A DNA stretch of 64,000 nt. It comes from Papilionanthe hookeriana x Papilionanthe teres (Eukaryota > Streptophyta > Magnoliopsida > Asparagales > Orchidaceae). Below the pieces are notes generated by a model that saw only the letters and a list, made by a program, of their open reading frames with translations, made no database searches and had not been told where the DNA came from. Location of the stretch: contig CM040428.1 in assembly GCA_022702705.1 (NCBI GenBank), positions 98,591,805-98,655,804 on the forward strand. Direction: 5' to 3'. Positions within the stretch are counted from its first letter, which is position 1; every line of letters begins with the position of its first letter. Positions 1 to 10,426 of the stretch are shown one piece after another. The translations under genes were made by a program, and so were the position numbers.

Positions 1-3000
1 TTTATTTCACGACATGCTAATTATTGGAATTAAAATACTCAGAATAGTGACCTAGAATTGAAAAATCAATAACTCTTCATAGGGATGGTCTCTGACTTTG
101 GAAAATTCAGGGAATGTTCCCAAATTCAGAGGCTTCAAAAGCCCTATGGTGTCATGCCATGGTGAATTGTATACATGCATGGAGAATTGAAATAGTGCAG
201 AGAGTAAATAAATAATTATAAATAAAATACTTGATGAAATTACATGACTTCTTTTCCACATTATTCTCCTCTATTCACTGAGCAAGAGGGTATTTTGATT
301 TTATTTTTAGGATTTTCCTACACAAAGTTATGAATTTTCCAAGTTCTGGTAATTAAATAAATAAGAAAAATCCTATTTTTCTACTTAAGTGACGCGGCAC
401 CAGCTCAACCTCGGCAGCTCCGAACGCACACGCGTCGTCTCCTGATTCGGCGCTGTCATCCTACTCAGCGCTCCAAGGCCCCGCGGTTCACGTACCATCG
501 CGCTGTCCGGCTCAATCCAGACCGTCCGCTCGATACACGCTCGATCCGACGGCTCCCAGTCATCGTCTACGACTGGTGTGTACCCGTGGGTCCATACCTT
601 TGCTCAGAGAAGTGAAGCTTCAATCTGAGGGTTGTGTCACCTTCGATTGGGTCCAAGCAAGCTCCAGATAAAGTCCCTTGGCCTGGTGAATTGTCCAGGT
701 ATGATTTCGACCACAGCCGATTACAAAGCTTGGAGTCCGGAACGGATGGGTGGCTCTGGAGAAGGGGCTTTTGTCGGTAAACTTCTTCTCTTGGTCTGGT
801 GAAGGTGTAGGACCAATCAATTTGGGGATTGGCTCACTGTGGAGAAGTGTCCTGGTTTTGGGCTTGGATTTCAACTCTGAAATTGAGCTCACAGAGAGGA
901 AATGGCAGGGGGATTTTAGTGGGGATCAAGTTCTCTATGTGTGGGGAGTAGTCTGGAACAATTTTGGCAGAGTTTCCTTAAGGTTTATTTAAGAACCTCT
1001 CATGGCCGAGAGGAGGTGGTGTTTAAATAGGAGAGGGTGGAGGGCCTCCCAAGGGGGTTTAAGGCTGGGGATCAGCTGCTCTGGTGAGGAGAAGAAGCGC
1101 TATGTTGTCCATTTGGGTTGAGACAAGTCAGCAAGGGAGAATTGAATTTTTTGGCTCATCCCAAGGTTTCAGCCATGGCATTTTCCGGAGACTGTGGTGG
1201 CTGGCCGGCCAGGGTCAGGTCAACCTCAGGCTGAGAGAAGTCAGGGCTTGATTCCTGTGGGTTCAATTGAGTTTTGCCAAGTGTAAAGGGGCTGGATCAA
1301 AGTGGCATGGAGGAGTGTCCATTTTGGCTTGATTTGGTCCAAGCCATGGTTTTGGGTTTGGTTCATCTCCCCATGACTTGATTTTGGGCTGAGGAGGTCA
1401 GGTGGGTTAGGCTCACATGTGTGGTGAAGTCCACATCAATTTTGTTTAAGTTAATTTAGGGTTAGGGTGAGACATTAAAAGGGTTAAAAAGGTTTAGTGA
1501 GAGCTTAGAAAAGGTCCCCCTCCCCTTGCCATTAATAGCTTGGTGAAAAGTCAAACCATCCATGGCTTCATGTGGCTTATACATGGCTTCATGGCTCACA
1601 TTTGGCTTGCCAAGAGTTTGGTCAATTTTCATGGAAAAGGGTTTTGGAATTTTTGGAAATTTTGGGGTTATTTGATGGGATTTGGCATAATACCATTTTG
1701 GTTTGATTTTCATGATGGATTTAGCACTTAGGGAGTGATATTAATTGAGTGAGGATGAGATGAGATTGTAATGTGGGCTTTAGGATGGGTTTGGGCTTTT
1801 AAAATTTAGTAAATGTGGGCTTTTAAAATGGTTTAAGGGAATGGGCTTTTATATTTCAAAATGGGCTTTTGGGATGAAAGTTTTGTGAAGGACCATGTCA
1901 AATAAATGTTGCAATTGGTTTAGGCATGTGTCATGAGTGGTTTGAAACAAATTTGAGGTGGTTTGGGTTTGAATCGGGTCGAATTCGGCTTTTGCAAAGT
2001 GGCCAATAGTAGTCCAAATTGAGTTAACTTGGGCTAATGTTGGGCTAATGTTGAAATTGGTGTAAAATTAATTTTGAGAAATGTTTGTAGGGCTGTTTCA
2101 AAGAGGTTTCAACTTTGGTTGGGTTTGGATTTTGGGGTTTGGGCCTATTTGGGTTAAGTTTGGGTTTAGGTCAAAATTGGGCTTTTTGGTTTTAGGTTGA
2201 ATTTGAGTGGGGTTTGGATCCAAATTTTGGGCAAATTATGTTAGTGTTTTGTTTGTGGGGATGTTAGGGAAGGTTTATAAAAGATTTGGGGTTAATTGGA
2301 GTTGAATTGGGTTAGTTTAGGCTAAGTTTGGGTCATGGGTCCAAATTGGGCTTTAAGGTCAAAAGTGAAATTGGATTCAAATGTCAATCAAATTGGGCTT
2401 GGATTTGGTCTAGATTGGTGTTGGGGATATTGAATTGATGTTTAGAATTGAATTGGACCAGAATTTGGGTCAATTGGGTAGGTTTGGTTTGACATTGGGT
2501 TCACTTTGGGTTAAAATGGGTCAAATTGGGGATTTTGACAAAAGTGGGGTAAATTGACAAAATTGGCCCATGGTGTAGTTGAACAAAATGAAATTGGGAA
2601 TATTTGGGATTTTTTGGAATTTTTTAGGAATTTTATGAATTTTTTTGGATTTTTGGGTCAAGAGGGGCATTTTGGGTATTTGGAGGGTATTGGGGGTATT
2701 TTTGGAATTTTTGGTATATTTGGCTATGGATTATCAATTTGAGTGATGTGGGAATGTTTGGGATTGGTTTTGAGGAATTTTGGGTGACTTGGAGATTTTG
2801 AAAATTTTGGGTAATTTCAAGGGTTTTGGGTAGGCTAGCGGGTGTAGGGTCCCCGGGGTCAAAAATTAAAATTTGGAAAATTGAAGATTGGGTAAATGTA
2901 AGTGGAATGAAATAATTTTGGTTGAGCCATGAAGCCATATCAAGCCCACATGAGCCATGAAGGGACTCATTTGAGGCATTCACTATGTTGTTCCTAACCC

Positions 3001-3402
3001 TCTTACCGAGGGCTTAGGGATTAAGGACCATCCATGTGAATCACCTTCATGAGTCGAGAGGTCAAGTTGGGTATGGGTGTGGTTTTAGGAGGTGTGTGAA
3101 AGTGTAGTGTATAAGTGTAGTGTGTGTCGGCCCTCACCAAACCGGGCCACCTGTGGCGGTCCTAAGGCCAAAGAGTCCTATAGGAACTCATCCTTTAAAC
3201 TTCCACATTTGATTTCAACCCTCTAGGTGACTAGGGGTCTACAATCAAGTTTGTGGAGTTTGCAGGGAGTTAAGAAGTGGTTTGAATTTCTAAATGGTGG
3301 GTCCCAATTCTAATCCTCTACGATAGTCAAAGGAAAAGCCTAAGGCTAGATCCTAAGTACTAAAAAGAAGAAGAGAAGACCTCATCAAAAATAAGGTCAA
3401 CA
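1..3402 (-). repeat. 3' LTR of Tat-1 (partial)
   Basis: This stretch aligns along its whole length with 20066-23349 and more distantly with about 46240-49799. In the element's direction it begins TGTTGACCTCA and runs out of the window, so only about half of the LTR is visible. Compared with the 5' LTR it lacks about 170 bp (the equivalent of 20653-20822) but keeps a segment of about 300 bp (around 2974-3270) that the 5' LTR has lost. By eye, aligned stretches are very similar, which fits the two LTRs of one element. Positions 1250-2900 are strongly G/T-rich on the + strand. Short ORFs here are composition artefacts. Confidence 0.92.
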
Positions 3403-3424
3403 AATGGACCCCCAATAGGTGTGG
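3403..3424 (-). other. polypurine tract region of Tat-1
   Basis: In the element's direction, the bases just before the 3' LTR read ACACCTATTGGGGGTCCATT and then the LTR start TGTTGACC. The G-run next to the LTR boundary is the expected plus-strand primer site. The purine run is short and interrupted, so the exact primer is uncertain. Eighteen of these bases are repeated in inverted orientation in the 5' leader (15908-15925). Confidence 0.6.
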
Positions 3425-3769
3425 TGTGCTATTGGCGTTGACCGAAAAGATCGACAAAACCAACACAGATGTCCAAGTGACAAACTTAGGACGAAGTAGA
3501 AGAGTTTCCGCTGGGGAGTGTCAAGTATATCTCTGAGACTGGAGATTCCTGAACTCTCGCTGGGGAAAGGAAAAGGAGGTGAATCCCAAATCACATGATC
3601 TGGGGGAATTTCGATTTAGATTTCATTTTGTTTCAGTTTAAGTTTTGATGTGTAAGTTTAGATTTTAGTTTGAGTTTCAATTTAGATTGAAGTTTTGTTA
3701 AAATTAATTTGAAGGGATTTGAACTTGAAATGAAAATTGAAATTTTGTGGTTTTAGACGTAACTTCTTC
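3425..3769 (-). other. distal 3' UTR of Tat-1
   Basis: Non-coding stretch between the PPT and the 82-bp array. It has TTTAG/GTTTGA-rich simple sequence around 3600-3720 and no supported ORF. Confidence 0.5.
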
Positions 3770-4615
3770 AACCTCAAAAATTTGAATTGATTGGATTGAA
3801 CCATTACAATGAGGAAAGAACTCAAAGCAATGCGGTATTGGATGTAAAATCCTTAACCTCAAAAGTTTGGTTTGGTGTGCTTCATTGCAATAGGGAGAGA
3901 ACCTAAAGCAATGCGGCATTGGATGTAAAATCCTCAACCCCAAGAATTTGATTTTGATGTATTTCATTGCGATAGGGAAAGAACCTAAAGCAATGCAGTA
4001 TCGGATGTAAAATCCTCAACCCCAAGAATTTGATTTTGATGTATTTCATTGCGATAGGGAAAGAACCTAAAGCAATGCAGTCTCGGATGTAAAATCCTCA
4101 ACCCCAAGAATTTGATTTTGATGTATTTCATTGCGATAGGGAAAGAACCTAAAGCAATGCAGTCTCGGATGTAAAATCCTCAACCCCAAGAATTTGATTT
4201 TGATGTATTTCATTGCGATAGTGGAAAGAACCTAAAGCAATGCAGTATCGGATGTAATATCCTCAACCCCAAGAATTTGATTTTGATGTATTTCATTGCG
4301 ATAGGGAAAGAACCTAAAGCAATGCAGTCTCGGATGTAAAATCCTCAACCCCAAGAATTTGATTTTGATGTATTTCATTGCGATAGGGAAAGAACCTAAA
4401 GAAATGCAGTCTCGGATGTAAAATCCTCAACCCCAAGAATTTGATTTTGATGTATTTCATTGCGATAGAGAAAGAACCTAAAGCAATGCAGTCTCGGATG
4501 TAAAATCCTCAACCCCAAAAATTTGATTTTGATGTATTTCATTGCGATAGGGAAAGAACCTAAAGCAATACAGTCTCGGATGTAAAATCCTCAACCCCAA
4601 GAATTTGATTTTGAT
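3770..4615 (-). repeat. 82-bp tandem repeat array in Tat-1 3' UTR
   Basis: About ten to eleven head-to-tail units. The phrase TTTGATTTTGATGTATTTC recurs at 3947, 4029, 4111, 4193, 4276, 4358, 4440 and 4522, giving a constant 82-bp step with one 83-bp step. Inner units are nearly identical, and the units before about 3945 are more diverged. Each unit also contains GGGAAAGAACCTAAAGCAAT. Arrays at this position are a known trait of Tat-lineage 3' UTRs and are a source of satellite DNA. The ORFs that read through it have no family resemblance. Confidence 0.93.
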
Positions 4616-4904
4616 GGTAATTGATTTGCAAAGATTTGTAGTGTTGATTTGAAAAATGTGGAATTTTGGTGTTTCGAGAATTTCATGAAAGTTGTAAAAG
4701 ATTTTTGTGGAAAGAAACAGATTAGGAGAGAATATGTAGATGCTACATATCCCATTCAAAAGAGTTGATCGAAAGTTGCTGGTTTGGATTGGATACAATT
4801 CCTCGCCACTAGATCCGAATCGAAAACCTTGTGGCTTCGTGTCAATGGAATCGACCGCTTCCTTCCCAGACAAGGGAGAGAATAGAACGGATTGGATTTC
4901 AGAT
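4616..4904 (-). other. 3' UTR spacer between two repeat blocks
   Basis: Unique-looking sequence between the 82-bp and 43-bp arrays. A minus-frame ORF crosses it from the 82-bp array, but it shows no recognisable domain and I do not call it coding. Confidence 0.4.
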
Positions 4905-5087
4905 TTGGAGCGTTGAGTTTGAATTTGATTTGAGATTTGATTTGAGATCTGGAAGGTTGAATTTGAATTTGATTGAGATTTGATTTGAGATCTGGAAAGT
5001 TGAATTTGAATTTGATTGAGATTTGATTTGAGATCTGGAAAGTTGAATTTGAATTTGATTGAGATTTGATTTGAAATTCGTGTTCAT
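4905..5087 (-). repeat. 43-bp tandem repeat block in Tat-1 3' UTR
   Basis: AGATCTGG recurs at 4945, 4988 and 5031, a 43-bp period, inside purine-rich TTGAATTTGAATTTGATTGAG sequence. About four units including degenerate ends. It is unrelated in sequence to the 82-bp array next to it, so the 3' UTR holds two independent amplifications. Confidence 0.88.
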
Positions 5088-5538
5088 TTTGTTTGTCCTT
5101 TAACGATTCAAATTTATTTTATCGTTCATTTAATGTTCATGTGAATTTGGCGTTCATCATTTTTTTTTAGATTTTTAAGGAAAATTTTCTTTTATTCTTT
5201 TTGTTTCTTTTCTATTCTTTGTTCGAAGTTCGTTTAACTTTAATGGCGTTTCCCAGTCAACTTGCACAAAAGAGGTGAAGGCCAAAAATGTGACATGGTC
5301 ACTTTCATTCCAATCATGTCGAAGATACATCATACAACTCGATCTGGAATACATCTCATACAATCCATGTAGACTCAAAACGGACTATGTATGATCTTTG
5401 TCGATCCATCCAAAAAGCATCTGTCAAAAATCCATGTCTGAATAGTGAGGTACATGGTCAATAACATCACCTTCCAAGCCATCCTTGGCAAGGATGCCGT
5501 ATGGATGTACGTTGGAGGTATGATATTTTCCATGTAAT
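5088..5538 (-). other. 3' UTR segment after the AlkB stop
   Basis: Region between the last codon of the AlkB reading frame (TGA at 5539-5541) and the 43-bp repeats. Short minus-strand ORFs exist (for example 5175-5378), but none shows a motif I recognise. Confidence 0.4.
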
Positions 5539-6435
5539 TCACAGCTCGTAAGGCCGGAGGCTCTCTAGCTCCGGGTCCGGCCGGAAGTGGTAAGGTGCTT
5601 TCCCGTCGTCCATTCTTCCGAAAGTAACCGAGATCCGCTTCACCGGTACTCCCGTATGCAATGTTTAGCGACATCCGCTTCCGTTGCCCTTTAGTATCAT
5701 GACGGAACCTACCGGTAATGGTATCTTTACCGGCCCTCGGAACTCACCCGGGCCTCGCTATCCGAAGTCAGATCCGAACATGATATTACACTCGTTCAGA
5801 AAAGAAACTGTGCAGAAAGGTCTGACAAAGTCGTGGTGATCTATGTGCGGGGGTATGCAGTCACCCTTCTTGTAAATTTTAATGATTCAACTGTTGGGTA
5901 TGCAATCTGCTAGCAGTACCCTCCATGTTATCATTCTCTTTACCATCCTTTTGATGACTAATGGTATTGGATCTACCTTGCCATGACGGAGTATCCCCGG
6001 TGGGTTTCCCTTCCTGTCTTCTGCGAAGTTGTAGCAGCATCCACATTGTATTGTAATTCTCCCTTTCCCTGGCATCCATCTCCGGGGTTCCGAGTAAGTG
6101 TTTTCTCTTAGGCGGCCTGCTCGACCCATCTTTTTCAAATCCCGGATGCAGTCCACGATTTGTTGTTGTTCGTATTCTGAGAACACGTCTGTATGTAGCT
6201 CGAGGCCTTCTAGTATATTGATCCTCCTGCCTCTTATTCTCTCGAAGTATTCAAAAGCTTGCTTCTCGACATTCTGCATTCTTTCTAGCTTGTATTCTGG
6301 AATAATCTGCAAATGGCGAGGCCTGGTGACGTACTGTGGGATATATGGCTCAATCCCTTCGCGTTCTCCCCGCATACCTTGGCTCCTCGGGGATGGTCTC
6401 CGTCGGGACATCCTCCGGGGTTGCTTCCGCAACAA
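5539..6435 (-). pseudogene. AlkB-like 2OG-Fe(II) dioxygenase domain, plant ALKBH9 type, of Tat-1
   Basis: AlkB enzymes oxidatively remove N-methyl groups from nucleic acids, and plant ALKBH9 proteins act on m6A in RNA. In the minus frame, 6435-5887 reads through a family-like stretch that includes GRITIQCGCCYNF and GNPPGILRH. A TGA at 5887 sits where the family has Cys. The same frame then continues through GDCIPPHIDHHDF, with the iron ligands His at 5845-5847 and Asp at 5839-5841. Next come FLNECNIMFG, a TAG, and IPLPVGSV. The distal-His block ADVAKHC (His codon 5661-5663) lies in a +1 frame between two compensating shifts. The original frame resumes with the 2OG-binding KRISVTFGR (about 5640-5614) and ends at a TGA at 5539. 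All catalytic motifs remain readable despite two stops and a frameshift pair. The ORF lies after integrase, where other elements keep an env-like gene. The fold assignment is strong. Substrate and past activity are inference. Confidence 0.9.
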
Positions 6436-7034
6436 GGTTATGCATTACCGGTGGCTTTATCCGGTGGCGTGGTAGCCTTCCTTCTTCTGATCTTCTTGAG
6501 ATTTCCCTGGTCTCTTCTGTTATCCTCGGAGCTGGCCTCCTTTTTTCAGGTTCCTGACGAACCGGTATCCTTGATGTATATGCATTGGTAGTAGCGACTG
6601 CCTCGTCGTGCTGGTCCGCTGCCAGTTTAGTTAACATCTTGTGGATACGGCAAATTTTATTTCTTCGTTGAGTTGCTGTGAGAGTAGCTCTTCGTACTTC
6701 CTAAATTTCTATGGGCGCGGTGCTGACATGCCTGCCCTCTGCTGTAGCGACTACAGATTTGATTCTCTTGTCCTCCTCGGTGTTTGTTTTCCTTTTCTTC
6801 TGCTCGGGTTGGTGGCTCGGGCCACCCACTTTCATTACTCGTCCGATCGGGTAGTTCCTCTCGGTCAACCGGGACCCGCTCACCTTCCTCGTATTGCAGG
6901 CCCGCCGGCACGAAGTCCGAGTCAATCTCTATTATCGCTCCATCTTTCACCCTCTTCTCGTCGAGTGCAAGGCTTACGCCATTTCTAAAGTTCGAGACCA
7001 ACCGCCCGTTTGACATTTCCCTGAGAAAAGACAA
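6350..7034 (-). pseudogene. N-terminal part of the Tat-1 AlkB ORF
   Basis: Two minus-strand open segments, 7034-6657 and 6637-6350, lead into the AlkB domain and are joined to it by apparent frameshifts. The first starts with Met at 7034 or, more likely, the internal Met at 7016, followed by GRLVSNFRNGVSLAL. This resembles the start of ORF1 (KLIFSFTNGLDFAV at about 15630) and a matching segment before the Tat-2 AlkB (ELAFSFKDGLDLAL, near 24700). The rest is charged, low-complexity and rich in Glu, Arg and Pro. I do not recognise a domain in it. It is likely a leader region fused to AlkB, starting about 300 bp after the integrase end. The exact original start is uncertain. Confidence 0.6.
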
Positions 7035-7329
7035 GGAAAAGGATCAGGGGCTGTACTAAGAACAAGAACATTAAGAAAATGTTTATTAGAGATAGAGTTT
7101 TCTTTTTTCTTTTTTTTTTAATTCCTTTTGTATTTTTAAATTCAGCAGGAATGAAGTGGGAAAAGATCAGAAAAAGATTTTGATATGGAAGAGAGAACAA
7201 GGAAAACTTTATTATCATGACTTTATTTATTTTAGCACATTTTTTTTTTTATTTTTTGGGTTCGGACCCAGTCATAAGTAATTACTTCACCCGTGCTTCT
7301 AGGGATGAAAAATCCATTCCTTCGAAACA
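7035..7329 (-). other. spacer between pol and the AlkB ORF
   Basis: AT-rich sequence with T-runs on the + strand. A similar layout follows the Tat-2 integrase (about 24703-24905), and both copies share a GGTTCGGACCCAGTCA stretch (7259 and 24922). It may hold a splice acceptor or subgenomic start for the downstream ORF, but I see no decisive site. Confidence 0.45.
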
Positions 7330-8587
7330 TCAGGTAGCGTAATACTTTTTCAAGTATCGTCCGTTGATCGGAAACATATGTTGTTCTCCTTGGCAATTCA
7401 CTAGCTGGTAGGAGCCTCCTGAGTAGACTGCCTCAACCACAAACGGCCCTTCCCAAGTGGGTTCAAATTTTCCTCCTATCTTGCGGTGTGCAAGGATAGG
7501 TCTTTTGAGAACGAGAACTAAGTCACCAACTTTGAAGGTTCTCGGGCGGACCGACCGTCATGGGCTTGAACCATCTTGGCTTCGGTATAGTTCTAAATTC
7601 CGTCGCGCTGCAAGTCTTTTCCCTTCCGAGCTTTCCAATTCCTCTAGTCGTAATTTGGCATTCTCTTCTATCGTGATTTTGTTTGCAACCGCAATTCCGA
7701 GTGAAGGAAGCCGGACCTCTAAGGGTAACACTCGCCTCGGACCCATACACCGCAGCGTAAGGTGTAGCTTCGAGTAGGAGTTATGAAGGTTGTCCGTAGG
7801 CCCATAAGGCTTCTAATAACTTCTTGTGCCAATTTCTCTTATTATCGTCCAAAATTTTCTTTAAAATTTGAACGAGAGTTTTATTAAAAGCCTCGACTAG
7901 TGCCATTTGCTCTCGGGTAGTAAATTGTCGAATACCGCCGGCCGATTCCGTGTCTCCCGACAAAATTGTTGATTTGCGTGCTTCGAATGCCGACCCATTA
8001 TCCGAGATGATCTCGCGCGGCACTCCGAAATGGTAGACAACTTGGTTCTTGAAAAACTGTAGCACGTGGTGTGCTTTCACTTCTCTGAGTGGAACTGCCT
8101 CTGCCCACTTGGAAAAGTAATATGTAGCCGCAAGAATGAAGCGATGTCCTTTTGAAGATGGTGGTTCTATTGGACCCACTATATCTGTGCCTCAACATTC
8201 AAATGGCCGCGACGCAATTGTCGGATGTAGCACATTTGGAGGTTGGTGTAGAACCACTCCGTGCACTTGGCATTGGTGACAGCTCTTGGCGACTTTCATA
8301 CAGTCGGTTATCATTGAGGGCCAGTAGTACCCTAGTCTTTTAATTTTCATTTTCATTTTCGGACCCGACTGATGAGTTCCACAAAGTCCTGAATGCACTT
8401 CTTTAACAATTTCACGGGCCTCGGACCCGCTTAGCCATCTTAGCCACATTTGATCGAAAGACCTTCTGTATAACGTGTTGTTTATTAATGCGTAGGACAG
8501 AGTTCTTTTCTTGATCCGATGGGCTAACGACCTATCGTCCGGTAGTTTCCCTGTTTGCGGTGTAGTCTCATTAATGGCCGTCGCCAA
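7330..8587 (-). pseudogene. integrase of Tat-1
   Basis: Retroviral-type integrase, which inserts element cDNA into the genome. 8587-8192 contains an intact zinc-binding HHCC module: H near EVHSGLCGTH, then SCHQCQVHG. 8179-7781 holds the catalytic core with GPIEPPSSKGHRFILAAT, the second acidic residue in IISDNGSAFEA, and the conserved VEAFNKTLVQIL with its Glu. The last part, about 7780-7330, contains LYRSQDGSSP in one frame and the GGKF...EGPFVV block of the C-terminal barrel. Frame changes at about 7780 and around 7990-8180 break the gene. It follows aRNase H directly and precedes the AlkB ORF. Confidence 0.88.
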
Positions 8588-9165
8588 TCTTCTCGTGTTT
8601 TCTCGTCATCGTTGCAACCGATTCTTCTCCTTTTTCGATTTGTATATTGTGTCTATGTCGAGCCGTGATAGGACCCGACGTCCGTGAACCGACACTTCCA
8701 TCGATTCATCTTGCAAGCAGGCAAATTCTTTTGCGAGGAGGGCTAACGCATCTGTTAAAGCGTTTTCTTTTCTGGGAATTTTGTAGATCGTCACATTCGG
8801 AATTTGTTCCAACAGTTTCATGACATACTGGAAGTATTGCTCGAGTCTTGGCTTTAAAATTCTGTACTGTCCGGCGATCCGTTGAATGATTAACTGCGAA
8901 TCCCCGTAGATGTTGATGTTCGTTATCCCCATTCGAATAGTTAATTCTAGTCCCGTTACGAGAGCTTCGTATTCCGCTCGTTGTTCGTACGCGGCTCGTT
9001 AAGTGGTAGGAGTATCTTAACATCCCCCGCTCCGGTGTTATAAAGATTAGTCCGATTCCCGCCTTACTCGGGCACTATCACTTGCGATTCTTCGTCTTTA
9101 TGTGCCGAAGATGCTCCGTCGAAATATAATTCCCAACGTCGATCATCGTGGTCTTCTAGGCTCAT
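8588..9165 (-). pseudogene. archaeal-type RNase H (aRNH) of Tat-1
   Basis: A second RNase H between the pol RNase H and integrase is typical of the Tat lineage. The module opens with WELYFDGASSAHKDEE (about 9133-9085), giving the first Asp. It continues after breaks with EYEALVTGLELTIRMGITN (the acidic second motif), NIYGDSQLIIQRIAGQY (third motif, 8932 onwards) and RKENALTDALALLAKE (fourth). The DEDD-type residues are therefore all visible. An in-frame stop near 9060 and a one-base deletion near 8965 disrupt it. It would degrade RNA in the RNA/DNA hybrid during reverse transcription. Confidence 0.82.
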
Positions 9166-10426
9166 TATTTGTTCATCCGGCAAGTCGTCATTGAGAGGAG
9201 ATTCTGCCGCAAAGGGTGTGCCTGCGAGGAAGTCTGCTAGGACTTGTCCCTTTACGACGACGAAGAGGCACGAAAGTTATATCGAATTGCAATAATATCA
9301 TCGACCACCCGGCAAGTCCGCCGAAAGCGTTGGACGGGTCATCAAGTATTGCAATGGATTAAATTTCGAGATCAGGTTGACCTTATGAGAAAGCATGTAG
9401 TGCCTAAGCTTTTGAGCAGCGAAGATCAGGGCCAAACAATGCTTTTCAATTGTGGGATACTTTATTTCCGTCGGAAGTAAACGACGGCTTAGGTAGTAAA
9501 GAGCATTTTCTTTACCCTCATCATTGACCCGGGCTAACAGGGCTCCTAGAGAGTCGTCTAAAGCCGCGGTGTAAAGTATCAACGGTCTACCCGAGACTGG
9601 GGCTGCTAAGACAGGAGGTGTCATTAAATAATGTTTAATGTCCTCGAAGGCCCTCTGACATTTCTCTTCCCAAATAAATTTGGCATCCTTTTTAACTAAT
9701 GCCGAGAAAGGCTGACACCTACTCGACAAGTTCGAGATAAAGCGTCGAAGATATGCCAACTTCCCTTGAAAAGATTGTAGTTGTTTTAAGGTTCTGGGAG
9801 GTGGCATTTCTAAGATAGCTTTAATCTTTTCCAGGTCGATTTCAATTCCACGATGTTGGACAACGAATCCTAAGAATTTCCCGGAGGTGATGCCGAAGGC
9901 GCATTTTAAGGGATTCATCTTAAGGTTAAATTGTCTTAATCGTTCGAAAACAATTCTCAAATCATACAGGTGGTTTTCCTTTACTTTGCTTTTGATGACC
10001 ACATCATCCATGTAGCATTCGACTTGATTGTGGATGAGATCATCAAAAATTCTTGTCATCGCTCTCTGGTAGGTTGCTCCCGTGTTCTTCGATCCGAATG
10101 ACATCACCGTGTAAAGCAATATACTCCGATCGGCGTTCGAATGCCGTAAGTTTTTCATCTTCTAGAGCCATTTTTATCCGGTTGTATCCTGAAGATCCAT
10201 CCATGAATGAGAATATTTCATGTGTTGAAGCAATGTCGATCATTAATTCTGGGATCGGTAGAGAGAATTCATCTTTTGGACATGCCTTGTTTAAATCTCT
10301 GAAATCCACACAAATTCTGATCTGACTATTCTTCTTCCTGACTGGTACCACATTGGCTAACCAAGTCGGGTATTGTTCTTCACGGACAAATTTAGCGTCT
10401 ATTAGCTTTTTAACTTCAGCTATGAC
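9166..10426 (-). pseudogene. reverse transcriptase and RNase H of Tat-1
   Basis: 10351-10043 has the RT fingers and palm: ICVDFRDLNKACPKDEF, then FMDGSSGYNRIKM with the first catalytic Asp. A frameshift near 10110 leads to 10158-9298, which holds YMDD at 10014-10003 with both Asp intact, then VVIKSK, the thumb and LGFVVQHRGIEID. The RNase H part (about 9590-9170) has a weak active-site signature (LYTAALDDSLGALL), followed by YYLSRRLLPTEIKYPTIEK. A weak RNase H is common in Tat elements that also carry aRNH. A GQVLADFLAG-type linker follows in a shifted frame up to the aRNH. Confidence 0.93.

Noticed and set aside
2633..2983. ORFs inside the LTRs (also 22755-22970, 47894-48109, 48960-49220)
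   Set aside because: They sit in the skewed G/T-rich block, vary between LTR copies and have no domain; they result from base composition.
3770..4615. CRISPR-like array
   Set aside because: Units are contiguous 82-bp tandem repeats without unique spacers, inside a plant retrotransposon 3' UTR.
5887..6435. AlkB segment as a host ALKBH gene that happens to lie between two elements
   Set aside because: It is on the same strand as pol, between integrase and the 3' UTR within one pair of LTRs, and recurs in the same place in a second element.
6098..7059. Plus-strand ORFs over the AlkB and leader region
   Set aside because: They are antisense to well-supported minus-strand coding sequence and encode nothing recognisable.
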